From Marine Group II euryarchaeote MED-G37 (lineage in GTDB: Archaea; Thermoplasmatota; Poseidoniia; Poseidoniales; Thalassarchaeaceae): a stretch of DNA of 64,000 nt. The position numbers and the translations under genes were made by a program. The stretch is from assembly GCA_002457555.1 (NCBI GenBank), contig NTJQ01000007.1:1-64000 (forward strand), read 5' to 3'. This document shows positions 10,377-21,200 of the stretch, piece after piece; position 1 is the stretch's first letter; every line of letters starts with the position of its first letter. The notes below the pieces were generated by a model. The model ran no database searches. It was given only the letters and a program-made list of their open reading frames with translations, and had not been told where the DNA came from.

Positions 10377-11147
10377 ATGGTGGAGGTCAGAGTGCGTGAT
10401 GCCTTCGCTATATCTGTCGTAATTGGTTTGATGGTTACAGTCATGGGTTCGATGATGGCTTTCTTTGCTACAGGGATGGATGAGGATGGAATAATGCCAT
10501 CCTTGAGAACAGGTTTCGTGCTTGGTTTAGGAGTCAGCACTGTAGTTCTGATTTTTGCTCTAGCCAGAGTTCGAAATCACGCTGTAAAAGGCCAAGCTAG
10601 AGAAGTAGCGCGGGCCGCTGAAGTGGCAGCATTAAGAGAAGAGATGTCCCATCTCTCGGATGAAACCGATGGGGCATGGGATGTAGGGGGGCGAATCCGT
10701 CGTGAGCGAGGAGTGCTAACTTTCGATATGCATGGACTTGATGCACCCATGGCGGCAGATGCAACTGAGAAATTGTTAGGTATTCGTGGCCGTCTACAGA
10801 GGGTGAGGATAGTAACAGGCAGAGGGGAGATTTTGCACGAGAAATCTGCCGATCCGGGAATACGTCCTGCAGTATTGCAAAGATTACGAATCGGGGCAGA
10901 AGAGGTTGATTGGCAGGTATTAGAAAAAGCCGGTTCTATAACTCTGAGGCCGATGGGTGTCGCTCCAACAAATGTCCAGCGAGCGCGCCGATTCGCAATT
11001 TTTGTAGTACCAATGTGCACAGTCATGGGATTTACATTTCGAGATCTTGCAGGTTCTAATCTGGAAGAGCAAGGCCTTGCATTCGGCATTGTTGCAGGTG
11101 TTCTTCTGACGGCTCTTTTATCGAGTTACAGAGACCGTTCAGGATGA
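10377..11147 (+). CDS. Membrane protein of unknown function
   Basis: Two N-terminal TMs, soluble middle, two C-terminal TMs. Confidence 0.6.
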   Translation: MVEVRVRDAFAISVVIGLMVTVMGSMMAFFATGMDEDGIMPSLRTGFVLGLGVSTVVLIFALARVRNHAVKGQAREVARAAEVAALREEMSHLSDETDGAWDVGGRIRRERGVLTFDMHGLDAPMAADATEKLLGIRGRLQRVRIVTGRGEILHEKSADPGIRPAVLQRLRIGAEEVDWQVLEKAGSITLRPMGVAPTNVQRARRFAIFVVPMCTVMGFTFRDLAGSNLEEQGLAFGIVAGVLLTALLSSYRDRSG

Positions 11148-11291
11148 TTATTGCGAGTAATCAGGGACTCCTTCGCAACAGGCCTCAACGACTCTCCTAC
11201 ACCGTGGACATTCCATATGTTGCCGCATAGGAATCGCAGCTCCACGAAAGCCACATTCGCACAGAATTGCAGAGCAATGGTCGTGGTCCAT
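11148..11291 (-). CDS. 47-aa Cys/His-rich putative zinc-binding microprotein
   Basis: Manual translation MDHDHCSAILCECGFRGAAIPMRQHMECPRCRRVVEACCEGVPDYSQ*; CxC and CPRC clusters; stop codons of the flanking CDS abut; below ORF-track length cutoff. Confidence 0.6.
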   Translation of the reverse strand: MDHDHCSAILCECGFRGAAIPMRQHMECPRCRRVVEACCEGVPDYSQ

Positions 11292-11327
11292 GATCGATGT
11301 GAAGGGGGCTAAGGCCAAATTGATTTC

Positions 11328-12470
11328 TCAAGATTTGAGGTCGTCTAATTCATCTTGTAGATGCTCTGCTAACCAATTGTGAAGAGTATCACTGCCCATT
11401 TCAACAAGTGTTGAATTAAGGAAGGCGGCGATTAGAGCATCCTTCGCCTCCTCAGTATCGAAGCCTCTGGATTCTAAGTAGAACATCTGGTCTTCATCTA
11501 CCGGACCATTGGCAGTGCCGTGGCCACAACCAACTACATCGTGTTCGCTAACCTCTAGTTCAGGAATTGCATCAGCCTCTGCCTTTTCAGATAATAGCAG
11601 ATTGTGGAATAGTTGCCCTGCATCAGCTCCTCTTGCACCTTTTGCGACACGGAGCATTCCGGTACCCACGGTACGTGAATTTCCTCCACACGCTGAATGC
11701 CAGTCTAGACGGCTGAAGGTTTCTGGGGCATCGTGGTGAATCTCAATGTGATGATCAAGGTGCATATCGCTAGCAGAAAGAATTGAACCAAGAACATTCA
11801 GGTGTCCACCGGTTTCCCCCATCTTGTATCGCAAATCTGCCTTAGTTCTCGCACTGCCTGAACTTACTGTTCCTGCCTTTACCTGTGCGTCTCGACCAAT
11901 AGCGATACTGTCGACTCTTAGTAGAACTCCAGAATCCGTGTGGCCGATTACGACATCATTGAGGATGCTACCATCGCCGATTCTACCAGTGCGAAGAAAT
12001 CCTGTCCAGGGCGCTGCACCACTGATTTGTGTAATTAATTCGAATTCACAATTTCTTCCAATATCCAAAGTTAAGTGGATGGCACAATTGGAATCGCCAG
12101 TATCGATGTCTAAAACTATAGGAGAATTAGCAATGAAATTCTTCTCGACCCTCAAGGTATAGACTGATTCTTTTGCAGCGGCTCGGATGAAAGAGGCAGT
12201 AACCTCATCAGATTCAGGCAATACCTCGGCCCCTACAACTCCTTCTTCGACAGAGATTCCTACTAGGGCTACGCTATCATCCAAACAGCTTAGGGTGATT
12301 TTAGGCGAGGCTGCAATTGGAATCTCATTCAAATCACCACTGGGATGAACTCTTCTCCAAGGAGTATAACGCCAAAGATGGTCTGCTTTGTCAGGCTCAT
12401 CCAGCGATTTATACAGGCTCGCAGCATCCATATTATCACCCAAGTCAGCCGATGCTTCCTTCCATTTCAA
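11328..12470 (-). CDS. sufD: Fe-S cluster assembly protein SufD
   Basis: SufB/D core: [79 protein letters not shown]. Confidence 0.9.
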   Translation of the reverse strand: MKWKEASADLGDNMDAASLYKSLDEPDKADHLWRYTPWRRVHPSGDLNEIPIAASPKITLSCLDDSVALVGISVEEGVVGAEVLPESDEVTASFIRAAAKESVYTLRVEKNFIANSPIVLDIDTGDSNCAIHLTLDIGRNCEFELITQISGAAPWTGFLRTGRIGDGSILNDVVIGHTDSGVLLRVDSIAIGRDAQVKAGTVSSGSARTKADLRYKMGETGGHLNVLGSILSASDMHLDHHIEIHHDAPETFSRLDWHSACGGNSRTVGTGMLRVAKGARGADAGQLFHNLLLSEKAEADAIPELEVSEHDVVGCGHGTANGPVDEDQMFYLESRGFDTEEAKDALIAAFLNSTLVEMGSDTLHNWLAEHLQDELDDLKS

Positions 12471-13866
12471 GGGCCATCAATTTGTTGAGTTCAACAGCAT
12501 ATTCCATCGGTAATTCGCGGGTAAACGGTTCAAAGAATCCATTGACAATCATTGCTAATGCTTCCTCCTCTGAGTGCCCCCTACTCATCAAATAGAATAA
12601 TTGTTCATCACTAACCTTGGATACACTGGCTTCGTGTTCACAACGAGCGCTTGGGTTTGCCACCTCCATTGTGGGGTAGGTGTCGGAGCGAGATCCATCA
12701 TCTAGGATGAGAGCATCGCAGACAACATTCAGCTTGCAATTCTCGGCCTTAGGAGATACTGTTACCATGCCACGGTAGGAACCTCGCCCACCATCTTTTG
12801 AAATTGATTTAGAGAGAATTTTCGAGGTTGTGTTACTCGCAAGATGATGGATCTTTGCCCCAGCGTCTTGATGCTGACCTTTACCGGAGTAAGCAACGGA
12901 AATAACCTCAGCATGGCTTCCTTCTCCTTTCAGGATAACAGCGGGATACTTCATGGTCAACTTGCTACCAATGTTGCCATCAACCCATTCTATCTTCGCA
13001 TTCTCATGAGCGATTCCGCGCTTTGTTACTAGATTGTAGACATTTGCACTCCAATTCTGAACAGTACTGTATCGGATGTGCGCTCCAGGTAGTGCAATTA
13101 ATTCAACCACCGCAGAATGCAAAGAATCGGTGGAGTAGGTTGGAGCTGTACAGCCTTCGACATAATGGATACTACTTCCCTCATCGGCAATAATCAGGGT
13201 TCTCTCAAATTGACCCATGTTCTTTGCATTAATTCGGAAGTAGGCCTGTACTGGCATCTCAACATGAACTCCCTTTGGAACATAAATGAATGACCCACCA
13301 GACCAGACTGCTGTATTGAGAGCACTGAATTTGTTGTCTTGATATGGAATTACTGAACAAAACCATTTCTTGACAAGCTCAGGATATTCTTTCAGTCCAG
13401 AATCCATATCTAGGAATATTACTCCCTGTTGCTCCAAGTCTTCTCGAATCGAGTGGTACACCGCTTCTGATTCATATTGGGCGGTTACTCCAGATAGCCA
13501 CTTTTGTTCTGCCTCGGGGATCCCTAGTTTATCGAATGTATCGCGAATATTATCTGGTACGTCGTCCCAGTCATTTTCTGTAGCATCGGAAGAGCGAAGA
13601 TAGTAACATATTGAATCGAAATCGATTTCTTCCAACATAGACATATTTCCCCAAGTGGGCATCGGTCTGTTTTCGAAGTGGTGAAATGCTTTGACCCGTA
13701 TTTCAGTCATCCAATCTGGTTCATTTTTGAGAGCAGAGATGTCTCGAACTACTTGCTCGGAAAGTCCGAAATCGAAACGAATTGTTGCATTTTCAGGGTC
13801 ATGCCAGCCTGCCTTGTATTCGCCTACTGCTTCACGCGCTTCCTTTCCTGCCATGTTTCTCATCAT
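12445..13866 (-). CDS. sufB: Fe-S cluster assembly protein SufB
   Basis: [48 protein letters not shown] and [21 protein letters not shown]; track ORF extended upstream, start likely near 13866. Confidence 0.95.
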   Translation of the reverse strand: MMRNMAGKEAREAVGEYKAGWHDPENATIRFDFGLSEQVVRDISALKNEPDWMTEIRVKAFHHFENRPMPTWGNMSMLEEIDFDSICYYLRSSDATENDWDDVPDNIRDTFDKLGIPEAEQKWLSGVTAQYESEAVYHSIREDLEQQGVIFLDMDSGLKEYPELVKKWFCSVIPYQDNKFSALNTAVWSGGSFIYVPKGVHVEMPVQAYFRINAKNMGQFERTLIIADEGSSIHYVEGCTAPTYSTDSLHSAVVELIALPGAHIRYSTVQNWSANVYNLVTKRGIAHENAKIEWVDGNIGSKLTMKYPAVILKGEGSHAEVISVAYSGKGQHQDAGAKIHHLASNTTSKILSKSISKDGGRGSYRGMVTVSPKAENCKLNVVCDALILDDGSRSDTYPTMEVANPSARCEHEASVSKVSDEQLFYLMSRGHSEEEALAMIVNGFFEPFTRELPMEYAVELNKLMALEMEGSIG

Positions 13867-13876
13867 CCTTTTTCCA

Positions 13877-14647
13877 TTAGGCGGATTTTTCCGCTTCTTT
13901 TTCCAACCACTCGTATCCTCTTTCTTCCAGCTCGAGAGCCAGTTCTGGACCACCCGATTTGACTATTCTGCCCTTAATTAAGACGTGCACCTTGTCAGGC
14001 TGGACGTGCTCGAGAATACGAGAATAGTGAGTGATAATTAAAGCACCGGAGTCTGTGCCTCGAATTGCGGCATTAATCCCTTTTGCTACAGTTCTAATTC
14101 CATCTATATCCAACCCCGAATCGGTCTCATCTAAGATTGCCAACTTCGGTTGGAGTAGCATTAGTTGTAAGATTTCAAAGCGCTTTTTCTCCCCACCACT
14201 GAATCCATCGTTGACATATCTACCTAGGAATGAACGATCGATATCAAGTTCAGTCATAGCATCTTTCAGCCTTTTCCGAAATTCAGCACCTTTGGCTTCA
14301 TCTTCCCCTCTAATCGCTGCGACGGACTTTCGAAGGAAGTTTCCTACTTGTAAGCCAGGAACGGCTTGTGGGTATTGGAAAGAAAGGAAAACGCCTGCTC
14401 TTGCTCTCTCCCATGGCTCCATTTCCAATAGGTTCTCCCCATTTAGTTCTACACCTCCATCTGTGACCTCAAAGTCCGGATGTCCCATGATTATGTTCGC
14501 AGTAGTTGTCTTTCCACTTCCATTACGGCCCATGATGGCATGAATTTCACCTGCTGGTACCTCGAGTTCAATTCCACGAAGTATTGGTGTGTCGTCGATT
14601 CCAGCATGTAAATTACTGATTTCGAGGACTGGTATGTCCGTTGCCAT
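13877..14647 (-). CDS. sufC: Fe-S cluster assembly ATPase SufC
   Basis: GRNGSGKTT Walker [36 protein letters not shown]. Confidence 0.95.
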   Translation of the reverse strand: MATDIPVLEISNLHAGIDDTPILRGIELEVPAGEIHAIMGRNGSGKTTTANIIMGHPDFEVTDGGVELNGENLLEMEPWERARAGVFLSFQYPQAVPGLQVGNFLRKSVAAIRGEDEAKGAEFRKRLKDAMTELDIDRSFLGRYVNDGFSGGEKKRFEILQLMLLQPKLAILDETDSGLDIDGIRTVAKGINAAIRGTDSGALIITHYSRILEHVQPDKVHVLIKGRIVKSGGPELALELEERGYEWLEKEAEKSA

Positions 14648-14689
14648 TGTTTCCCCTCTCTTTCTGCAAGTAATCATGCCTTTTGAATC

Positions 14690-14708
14690 CGACCGTCTTA
14701 GACGGTCG
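14690..14708. promoter_or_regulatory. 19-bp perfect inverted repeat in suf / NifU-like divergent region, candidate operator
   Basis: CGACCGTC TTA GACGGTCG between sufC start and NifU-like gene. Confidence 0.5.
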
Positions 14709-14765
14709 TCGCATCATGCCAAAATAATGGTCAATCAGAAGTAGGGGTGGCATCTCCGGTGTGAT

Positions 14766-15245
14766 GTGGACGATGGGGACGAACTAGCCGAGGCATACCG
14801 TCTACAAGTTGAAGCGATTATGCAAAAGGAGGCAGAAAAGAGAGTTTTGGAGGCCCACGAACCAGCAGAGCTGGATCGACTTCGTTCTTTGTCTCTACTC
14901 GAGTTGGTAAAAAGTGACCATCCTGATCTCATCCCCGCCCTGATGTCTAGACTAGGTCCGGTGAGAGCGGCTCTCGATGGCCATGGGGGTGGACTAATAC
15001 TAGCAAAATGTAATGTTGAGAAAATGCATTCCGGCACAGATTCACTATCACTGATCATCGATTTGGACGGTGCTTGTGTCTCCTGTGGGGCAGCACCCGG
15101 AACTCTGAAAGGAATTCAGGATGATTTATTGATGGATGATGAAGTGTTATCAGTGTGTTTTTCTGCTCAGATGTTGGAGTGGTTTGATGATTTACAACGC
15201 GAGTTTGTCCTAAAGTACGGCGGAGTGACTTTTGTTGAGGTGTAA
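14766..15245 (+). CDS. NifU-like C-terminal domain (Fe-S scaffold) protein
   Basis: LGPVRAALDGHGGGLILAKC...LIIDLDGACVSCGAAPGTLKGIQDDLL; GACxxC motif; GTG start. Confidence 0.75.
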   Translation: MDDGDELAEAYRLQVEAIMQKEAEKRVLEAHEPAELDRLRSLSLLELVKSDHPDLIPALMSRLGPVRAALDGHGGGLILAKCNVEKMHSGTDSLSLIIDLDGACVSCGAAPGTLKGIQDDLLMDDEVLSVCFSAQMLEWFDDLQREFVLKYGGVTFVEV

Positions 15246-15247
15246 AA

Positions 15248-15712
15248 TTGGACGCTGAAAGACTCGAAGCACTTCGTTCTGCTCACCAGGCAGATGGAGT
15301 ACGGCGCTCCAAACGTCATTCGGTTAGGGTCGAAGATTACCTTGAGGTTCTGCATGAATTAGAACTGGTCGAAGGTCGGGCAAAGCCTGCACGAATTGCA
15401 GAATCGTTAGCAGTCGCTCGACCTTCTGTAACCAAGATGTTGCAAAGGTTAGACGAAGAAGGTCTAGTTGAGTACAAACGCTATCATGGTGCCGTCCTTA
15501 CAAGAAAAGGCAGAATAGCCGCGGCAAATTTGCGCGAAAGACATAGCCTTTTGGTCAGATTTCTTATCGTTCTTGGAGTAGATGAAGAAACTGCACATAT
15601 CGACACCGAGGGTATCGAACACCATTTTCACGAAAAGACCCTAGATGCTCTCAGAAGATTGGTCGAAAAAGCCGAGACAGACCCCTATTGGTGGGAGTCT
15701 CGTAATCGATGA
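15248..15712 (+). CDS. DtxR/MntR-family metal-dependent transcriptional regulator
   Basis: RVEDYLEVLHELELVEGRAKPARIAESLAVARPSVTKMLQRLDEEGLVEYKRYHGAVLTRKGR...HIDTEGIEHHFHEKTLDAL. Confidence 0.85.
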   Translation: MDAERLEALRSAHQADGVRRSKRHSVRVEDYLEVLHELELVEGRAKPARIAESLAVARPSVTKMLQRLDEEGLVEYKRYHGAVLTRKGRIAAANLRERHSLLVRFLIVLGVDEETAHIDTEGIEHHFHEKTLDALRRLVEKAETDPYWWESRNR

Positions 15713-15716
15713 AATC

Positions 15717-16349
15717 CTACATTGATTCTAATTGAAAAATTGCAGTTGCTGCAAAGCCAAGCACTGTTACTTCCTCTCCCTTGACTAATCGTGTATCACG
15801 AGAGGCAGCACCTGCCAAATCATACGCCCCTGCCTTTCCTTTCCACGACTCGCTACTTACCAATTCAATGATTCTCTCTTGTGACAATTCGTCGAATTCA
15901 ACAACTGCTGAATCTGTCCAAATATCTGCGCTCCATCCACCATGCAAAGAATGTTCACCTTTGCCATTTGGAGGATATACAAGGGCGGTCGAGGACCATA
16001 CACGATGTCGGTTTCCAGAAAGTCTCAGGAGCATAGCCATGGCGTGTTGTTGGTCCTCAGGTTTCCCCATCGGCATTAATGGGTCATCAGGGTCAGCAAC
16101 AATGGTGTCTGAAACGATTACAACTTCGGCTAATTCGTTCCCGGCTATTTGGCTTACAAAACCTTCTCTAGCGGCCGCTTCCGCTTTGGCAGCACAGATA
16201 AATTCAACCTGTTCATTTACCGGCGCACCCCAGCGTGGTTTCGGTTCTTCAAAAATTAATGCAGCAGCGCTTAGTTCGATATTTGCGAGCCTTTGTTTCA
16301 ACCAAGCCAAGCGTCTTTCAGAAGCAGATGCTAAATGCAATCTGCGCAT
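15717..16349 (-). CDS. Maf-like nucleotide pyrophosphatase
   Basis: LHLASASERRLAWL, VVIVSDTIVADPDDPLMPMGKPEDQQHAMAMLLRLSGNRHRVWSSTALV. Confidence 0.85.
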   Translation of the reverse strand: MRRLHLASASERRLAWLKQRLANIELSAAALIFEEPKPRWGAPVNEQVEFICAAKAEAAAREGFVSQIAGNELAEVVIVSDTIVADPDDPLMPMGKPEDQQHAMAMLLRLSGNRHRVWSSTALVYPPNGKGEHSLHGGWSADIWTDSAVVEFDELSQERIIELVSSESWKGKAGAYDLAGAASRDTRLVKGEEVTVLGFAATAIFQLESM

Positions 16350-16358
16350 AATTCGACC

Positions 16359-19300
16359 TCATAGATATATTCGGAATGCGCAGATAGGACAACGCGTCAT
16401 CTTCAGGTCGAATGCGACATCGAATCGACTCCCACATTCGGGACAAACCACTGGCTTGTTCAACGGAGGCAGTCCAGGTAAAACTGGTGCATCTCCCATC
16501 GGTGGTAATGGCTCAGCGACTATTGCGCCGTTTGTTGCTGGTTGTGCTATTTTAGGTTGTGTCGATCGTCGTTGTCTTCTTTCCTGTCTCGCTGAAGTAT
16601 TCTCTACATCACTCTCTACAACTTCGACAATGGAAGAAGTGTCTATTGCCTCAACAGGAATATCGTCCTCATCGATAACATCTACTACATCCTCTTCCAA
16701 CATAACCGTGCCTCGAACTGGTTTTCTTCTACGAACTCCAATCCAACGTATTGCACGCCCCGACATTACACCCAAAACAATGGTACATAGTAACAAAACT
16801 GCAATTGCAACTCCACCAACCAAAATATTGAAACTTCCTTCGTCTAAACCAAGCTGGAATCGTAGTTCTTCTAGAATGTCTGTTGGCCCTGCGTTTGGTT
16901 TACTATCGTCAATTACTGCCCTTATGACCCAACCTTGGGTTGAGGTGTGAATAATCACAGCCTCACCACTAGCAGGTGAGCGACTTACTGAATGTAGCCA
17001 ACCATCTGAAATACGATTCGATATTGCCATCCAAGGGGTCTCAGAATTAATCATTCCGTACTGAACTCGAGGCCCACCTGGGCCCACCATATCATGCATT
17101 ACTTGGATTCCTCGAGAGGTTTCTATGAAGATAATTTGAGACAGACCTCTAGCAGATAATTGCATGGAAGAATTTTCTATGGTACCAAAGGTATCATCAA
17201 CGATACGAGTGATTAGTTCACTATCTATTCCATCTCCCTCTTTCCAAGCAACAATTAGCCTATCTTCCTTGTCTATTGTATGAACCTTCATTTGGGGCAA
17301 AGATGCATGGTCACCGACCGCCTTCTTGTATGTCCACGATGATTGCTTGATGTCTCCATGAGCATACCAAAGACCTAGACGGTCATTTCCTGTGGTGTCG
17401 TTACGCATTGATTGGTAGAGGATATGGCCATCCTCCTCACCATACTCAATTTGTACTGGGTCTGTATATCCAGCAATCACGTCGATGTCTGAAATAGCAT
17501 TCGGAGTTAGTCTCCAATCGTTAGAAGAAGTGGGAGCGTCTGCCTCTAAGATGAAGATACTAGTTAAATCTTGAAAACTCCCGCCGGTAAATAAGTCACG
17601 ATGATATCCAGCAACCAATAATTTTGTACCATCAACATCGATGTCGACACCCCAGTATTTGCCATCGGATAATAGAATTGGATCGATCAAATCTTGGATT
17701 GGTCGCATCTCACAAGAAGAGTCTATTGTGGAGTATGAAACCGTCTGCTTCAGATAACCACTAGTATCTAGGAAGCGACGAGTCCAAACTATGTGTGCGA
17801 TGCCATCTGAGGTAGGGGCCGCGACAAAATCACCAGACCATTTTTCTTCCAACATATTTGAGCAGGCAGTCATTCCTTTGTTGGAGTTGAGTCTGTAAAG
17901 CGCCAGTCCACTATCTTTGGTAGTTACGACTATTCCTTCTCCATCTAAGTCGATTACTTCGACAGGGGTTTCTCCCGTTTGGAAGTTTAATCCTCTTCCA
18001 CCAGAGAGTGTGCTCTTTTCGATTAGTATGCTCCATTCTGCTTGATTATTTGACCAGTCGATATCCGATAGAATAGGGCCACTAAGGCTGATACGGAATT
18101 TGAAAGCCCCACTTTCTTCATTTGTTTGGGCGAACGAAATAGTCTCAGCATAACCGCCTTCTATTCTAGGGATTGTAGTTGATGAGGTTAACTCCCATCC
18201 TCTTTCAGTGTAAAGGTGGAGTTGCGCCTCGATTTGTTCAGCAGCCGATGAACCTAGATTATCCACACGGGCATTAATTTTGAACTGCTCTCCCGGCCTT
18301 GGAATCAAAGGAGTGGTGGTAAATGCACCGTTTGAAAAAGCCAAATCGACACCATCCGGTCTATCAATTACATCAAAATCAACACTTTGGTCATTGTTTG
18401 TCTCATCGCTTTCGAGTATTGCATCACCTGGGTCTAAGGCGATACTAAGCTCACGTTGACCGACAGATAGAGGGTTCCAGTAAAGAGTTACATCTACAAT
18501 ATCGCCAGAGTCGATTGTGGGTATGGTCAACTCATATTTTCTGGTGCCTTCCTCCAGTAGGTAAACAACGACATTGGTGGCTGATTCGTCGCCATCATTA
18601 CGAATTTCAGCGCTAACATCGACAAAGGAGTTAACGTAGGTTTCTGACAGAGGTATCCCCCAATCTGAAACAGTTATTCCACTTCTAAACATCAAGTCAG
18701 GGGCAGGTGGTTGATTGTCGATTTCCAAAGTGACCCTGACTTCCTCAGAGCGAACACTTGTGCCACTGACGAAACGTAATGATATGCGATGTGAACCGTC
18801 TGGATGTTCGTTAGAATCCCAAATGAAATTGAACATATCCGTTGTACCACCGGAACCAGAGTAGGTTCTTTCATCAACCCAATCTTCTTTGCCTATTCGC
18901 CACTGTAGAGTGCCACCATTGACGGTTTCATATTCGCCTTCAAATTGGACATTACCTTCAACTGAATTTTGTCCGGATGGACTGTCCAAAGTTAGAGATA
19001 CTCTGCCAATATCGTGGTTTTGTCTTTGTTTATTGCTCCATTGATCCCATTCATTGCGCGCCTGTACTGAGATTTTTATTTCCAAGGCGTTAATTTCATC
19101 CTCTTCAAAGTCAGGAATAGAGAAATCAGTAGTCCAATTTACTGTGCCTTGAGCAGTGTGCCAATCGACAAGAATTTCTTCCTGAGTCGGCGAGCCGTCA
19201 GGTTTGTGAGTATAGATAATCTTGACCTGAACTTCTTCTATCGTTCCATTTGTCTCTGCGTCTTCGTCGATGTGGCCTCTGACTGAATAAGTCTCACCTT

Positions 19301-21131
19301 CTACTAGCCAAGAGTCCTCGATTGGCCTTTCATAAACCAACCAATCACCCTCTCCGGGAGGTGGTGGTTCTGTTGTATTCCCTCCGCCGTTATTTCCTCC
19401 GCCGTCTCCTAATAGGGCGGATAAAATTAGATTCCCATCAATTATTCCAAACCCATATTTGTCATTCCATGTATCTGATATATCGGGCTCGGATGCATCT
19501 CCCTTGGGTTCGGAATTTCCTCTCAATAATTCTTTTACTTCGGCAGGGTTCAGATCAAGTCCCTCCTCTTCGCTAATTTGTAAAATTACTGCTACTAGAC
19601 CTGCTACGGCAGGACATGCCATACTCGTCCCGCTCATTTCCGTATAGCTGTCTTCAGCAAGTGGTTTTGGTGTACCTGGTAATTGGCTCGATGAAGCAGC
19701 GTGCGCTGCAGACATCATATCGCTGCCCGGAGCTACCACGTCCGGCTTGAGTTCCTCTTCTTTGTCGTCATCTCCATCGTCCACCCTAGGGCCAGAATTA
19801 GAGTATGAAGCAATCAAATCATCGCCTCTATCAATAGTATCTTTATCATCAATTGAGCCAACTGTAATTGCTTGGTCTGCAGCTCCTACAGAAGTGACTC
19901 TTCTTCTTCCGTCATTTCCAATCGCTGCGACTGGAACTACACCTGCCTCAGCCGCTTGGTTTACCGCCCGGGCATCTGCCGCGGTCCCGTTATCTCCCGG
20001 GTCATCGCCATTTGGATCACCGAGACTTCCGAAAGACATTGACATGACTTGGATTCCTTCGCTAGAGTCATTATTACCCCAGTCGGTATCTACATTGGCA
20101 GCCACCCAATTTATTCCCTTTAGCGTAGCAGCGGAATTGGTACCCCCTGTATCAGTCATGACTTTGACATCTACTAGGTATGCGCCTGGAGCATAACCCT
20201 GATTTATTCGTCTTGAATCTCCAGTACCAAGTGCAATTCCAGCTACATGTGTTCCATGTCCATCTCCATCATCTGGATCGTGTTCCCCCTCGTTATTGCA
20301 GTCATTTTGATTTAACGAAGTGGCATCACAACCGGCAATCCACTTTGGGTCTGCAAGATCATCGGGGTCATTCTCGTTGTCATCGTTATCATCCGAGAAA
20401 TCGTCTAAGGAGAAGTGTTCGTTATCGACTCCTGTATCGAGAATAGCAATAACAATACCTGAACCATCGTAACCGAAGTCTCGCATAGTTTCGTCATATC
20501 GTTCTGAATCTCTTACCTTGGAACCTCGAGTAGCTGTGTCTAATAATGGAACAATTACATTCTGTTCCTCGACCATAACAACTCCGTCTAGCTGCCAAAT
20601 TTCAATTAAAGCACTAACCGGCACATGGTCGAGAACTATGCTATCTAGAATATCCATTTGGAAGAACCAAGATCCCTCTTGCTCCCAACCATGAGATTCG
20701 AGAACTTCTCTAAGAGCAGCGGTATCACCAGGGCCAGGGTGCCAAGCATAATCGACAACGATTGCAACTGTAGGTCTACCATCCAGCCCGATTATTGCTG
20801 TAGGTGAAACCGATTCACGTTGACCTGCGATGATTCTTTGTAATCGGTCATCCATTCCGTCCGAATCAAAATCATACCAATAGCCGAACCACCATCCCTC
20901 GTCCTCTACAGGGAATCCTGCATCAAATGGAGGAGTCTGAAAAGACCGGTCTATGGGGTCGCATATGACCTTTCCACACGTTAGTGCAGGCGGCCAATTA
21001 TCCGGTCTTTCTTGTGTGTTCAAATCTTCGCTTTGAATGGCTGTGGACGCAGATACCCCTACTCCCATATCCATGACTAGAATCATTGTAACTAGTACCA
21101 GCGGAGTGAGGTTTAGGCGTCTTCCAGACAT
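16359..21131 (-). CDS. Large subtilisin-like (S8) serine protease with CARDB-like repeats, TM and C-terminal zinc ribbon
   Basis: Asp IAILDTGVDNEHFS, His GHGTHVAGIALG, Ser SGTSMACPAVAGLVA; CARDB-like repeats; C-terminal CPECGSRFDVAFDLKMTRCPIC. Confidence 0.92.
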   Translation of the reverse strand: MSGRRLNLTPLVLVTMILVMDMGVGVSASTAIQSEDLNTQERPDNWPPALTCGKVICDPIDRSFQTPPFDAGFPVEDEGWWFGYWYDFDSDGMDDRLQRIIAGQRESVSPTAIIGLDGRPTVAIVVDYAWHPGPGDTAALREVLESHGWEQEGSWFFQMDILDSIVLDHVPVSALIEIWQLDGVVMVEEQNVIVPLLDTATRGSKVRDSERYDETMRDFGYDGSGIVIAILDTGVDNEHFSLDDFSDDNDDNENDPDDLADPKWIAGCDATSLNQNDCNNEGEHDPDDGDGHGTHVAGIALGTGDSRRINQGYAPGAYLVDVKVMTDTGGTNSAATLKGINWVAANVDTDWGNNDSSEGIQVMSMSFGSLGDPNGDDPGDNGTAADARAVNQAAEAGVVPVAAIGNDGRRRVTSVGAADQAITVGSIDDKDTIDRGDDLIASYSNSGPRVDDGDDDKEEELKPDVVAPGSDMMSAAHAASSSQLPGTPKPLAEDSYTEMSGTSMACPAVAGLVAVILQISEEEGLDLNPAEVKELLRGNSEPKGDASEPDISDTWNDKYGFGIIDGNLILSALLGDGGGNNGGGNTTEPPPPGEGDWLVYERPIEDSWLVEGETYSVRGHIDEDAETNGTIEEVQVKIIYTHKPDGSPTQEEILVDWHTAQGTVNWTTDFSIPDFEEDEINALEIKISVQARNEWDQWSNKQRQNHDIGRVSLTLDSPSGQNSVEGNVQFEGEYETVNGGTLQWRIGKEDWVDERTYSGSGGTTDMFNFIWDSNEHPDGSHRISLRFVSGTSVRSEEVRVTLEIDNQPPAPDLMFRSGITVSDWGIPLSETYVNSFVDVSAEIRNDGDESATNVVVYLLEEGTRKYELTIPTIDSGDIVDVTLYWNPLSVGQRELSIALDPGDAILESDETNNDQSVDFDVIDRPDGVDLAFSNGAFTTTPLIPRPGEQFKINARVDNLGSSAAEQIEAQLHLYTERGWELTSSTTIPRIEGGYAETISFAQTNEESGAFKFRISLSGPILSDIDWSNNQAEWSILIEKSTLSGGRGLNFQTGETPVEVIDLDGEGIVVTTKDSGLALYRLNSNKGMTACSNMLEEKWSGDFVAAPTSDGIAHIVWTRRFLDTSGYLKQTVSYSTIDSSCEMRPIQDLIDPILLSDGKYWGVDIDVDGTKLLVAGYHRDLFTGGSFQDLTSIFILEADAPTSSNDWRLTPNAISDIDVIAGYTDPVQIEYGEEDGHILYQSMRNDTTGNDRLGLWYAHGDIKQSSWTYKKAVGDHASLPQMKVHTIDKEDRLIVAWKEGDGIDSELITRIVDDTFGTIENSSMQLSARGLSQIIFIETSRGIQVMHDMVGPGGPRVQYGMINSETPWMAISNRISDGWLHSVSRSPASGEAVIIHTSTQGWVIRAVIDDSKPNAGPTDILEELRFQLGLDEGSFNILVGGVAIAVLLLCTIVLGVMSGRAIRWIGVRRRKPVRGTVMLEEDVVDVIDEDDIPVEAIDTSSIVEVVESDVENTSARQERRQRRSTQPKIAQPATNGAIVAEPLPPMGDAPVLPGLPPLNKPVVCPECGSRFDVAFDLKMTRCPICAFRIYL

Positions 21132-21200
21132 GGCTCTGCAAGCAGAGCCAGCATAGTTCGGGGTATAAGCCGAACCCGTACAAGAGCCATCAGGAGGTCT

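Noticed and set aside
10577-11089. 170-aa minus-strand ORF
   Set aside because: Antisense to the 10377-11147 membrane protein, no recognisable motif
14031-14543. 170-aa plus-strand ORF
   Set aside because: Antisense to sufC
15781-16950. 389-aa plus-strand ORF
   Set aside because: Antisense to Maf and the C-terminal part of the subtilisin gene, both with strong motifs; Ser/Thr-rich low-complexity translation typical of antisense frames
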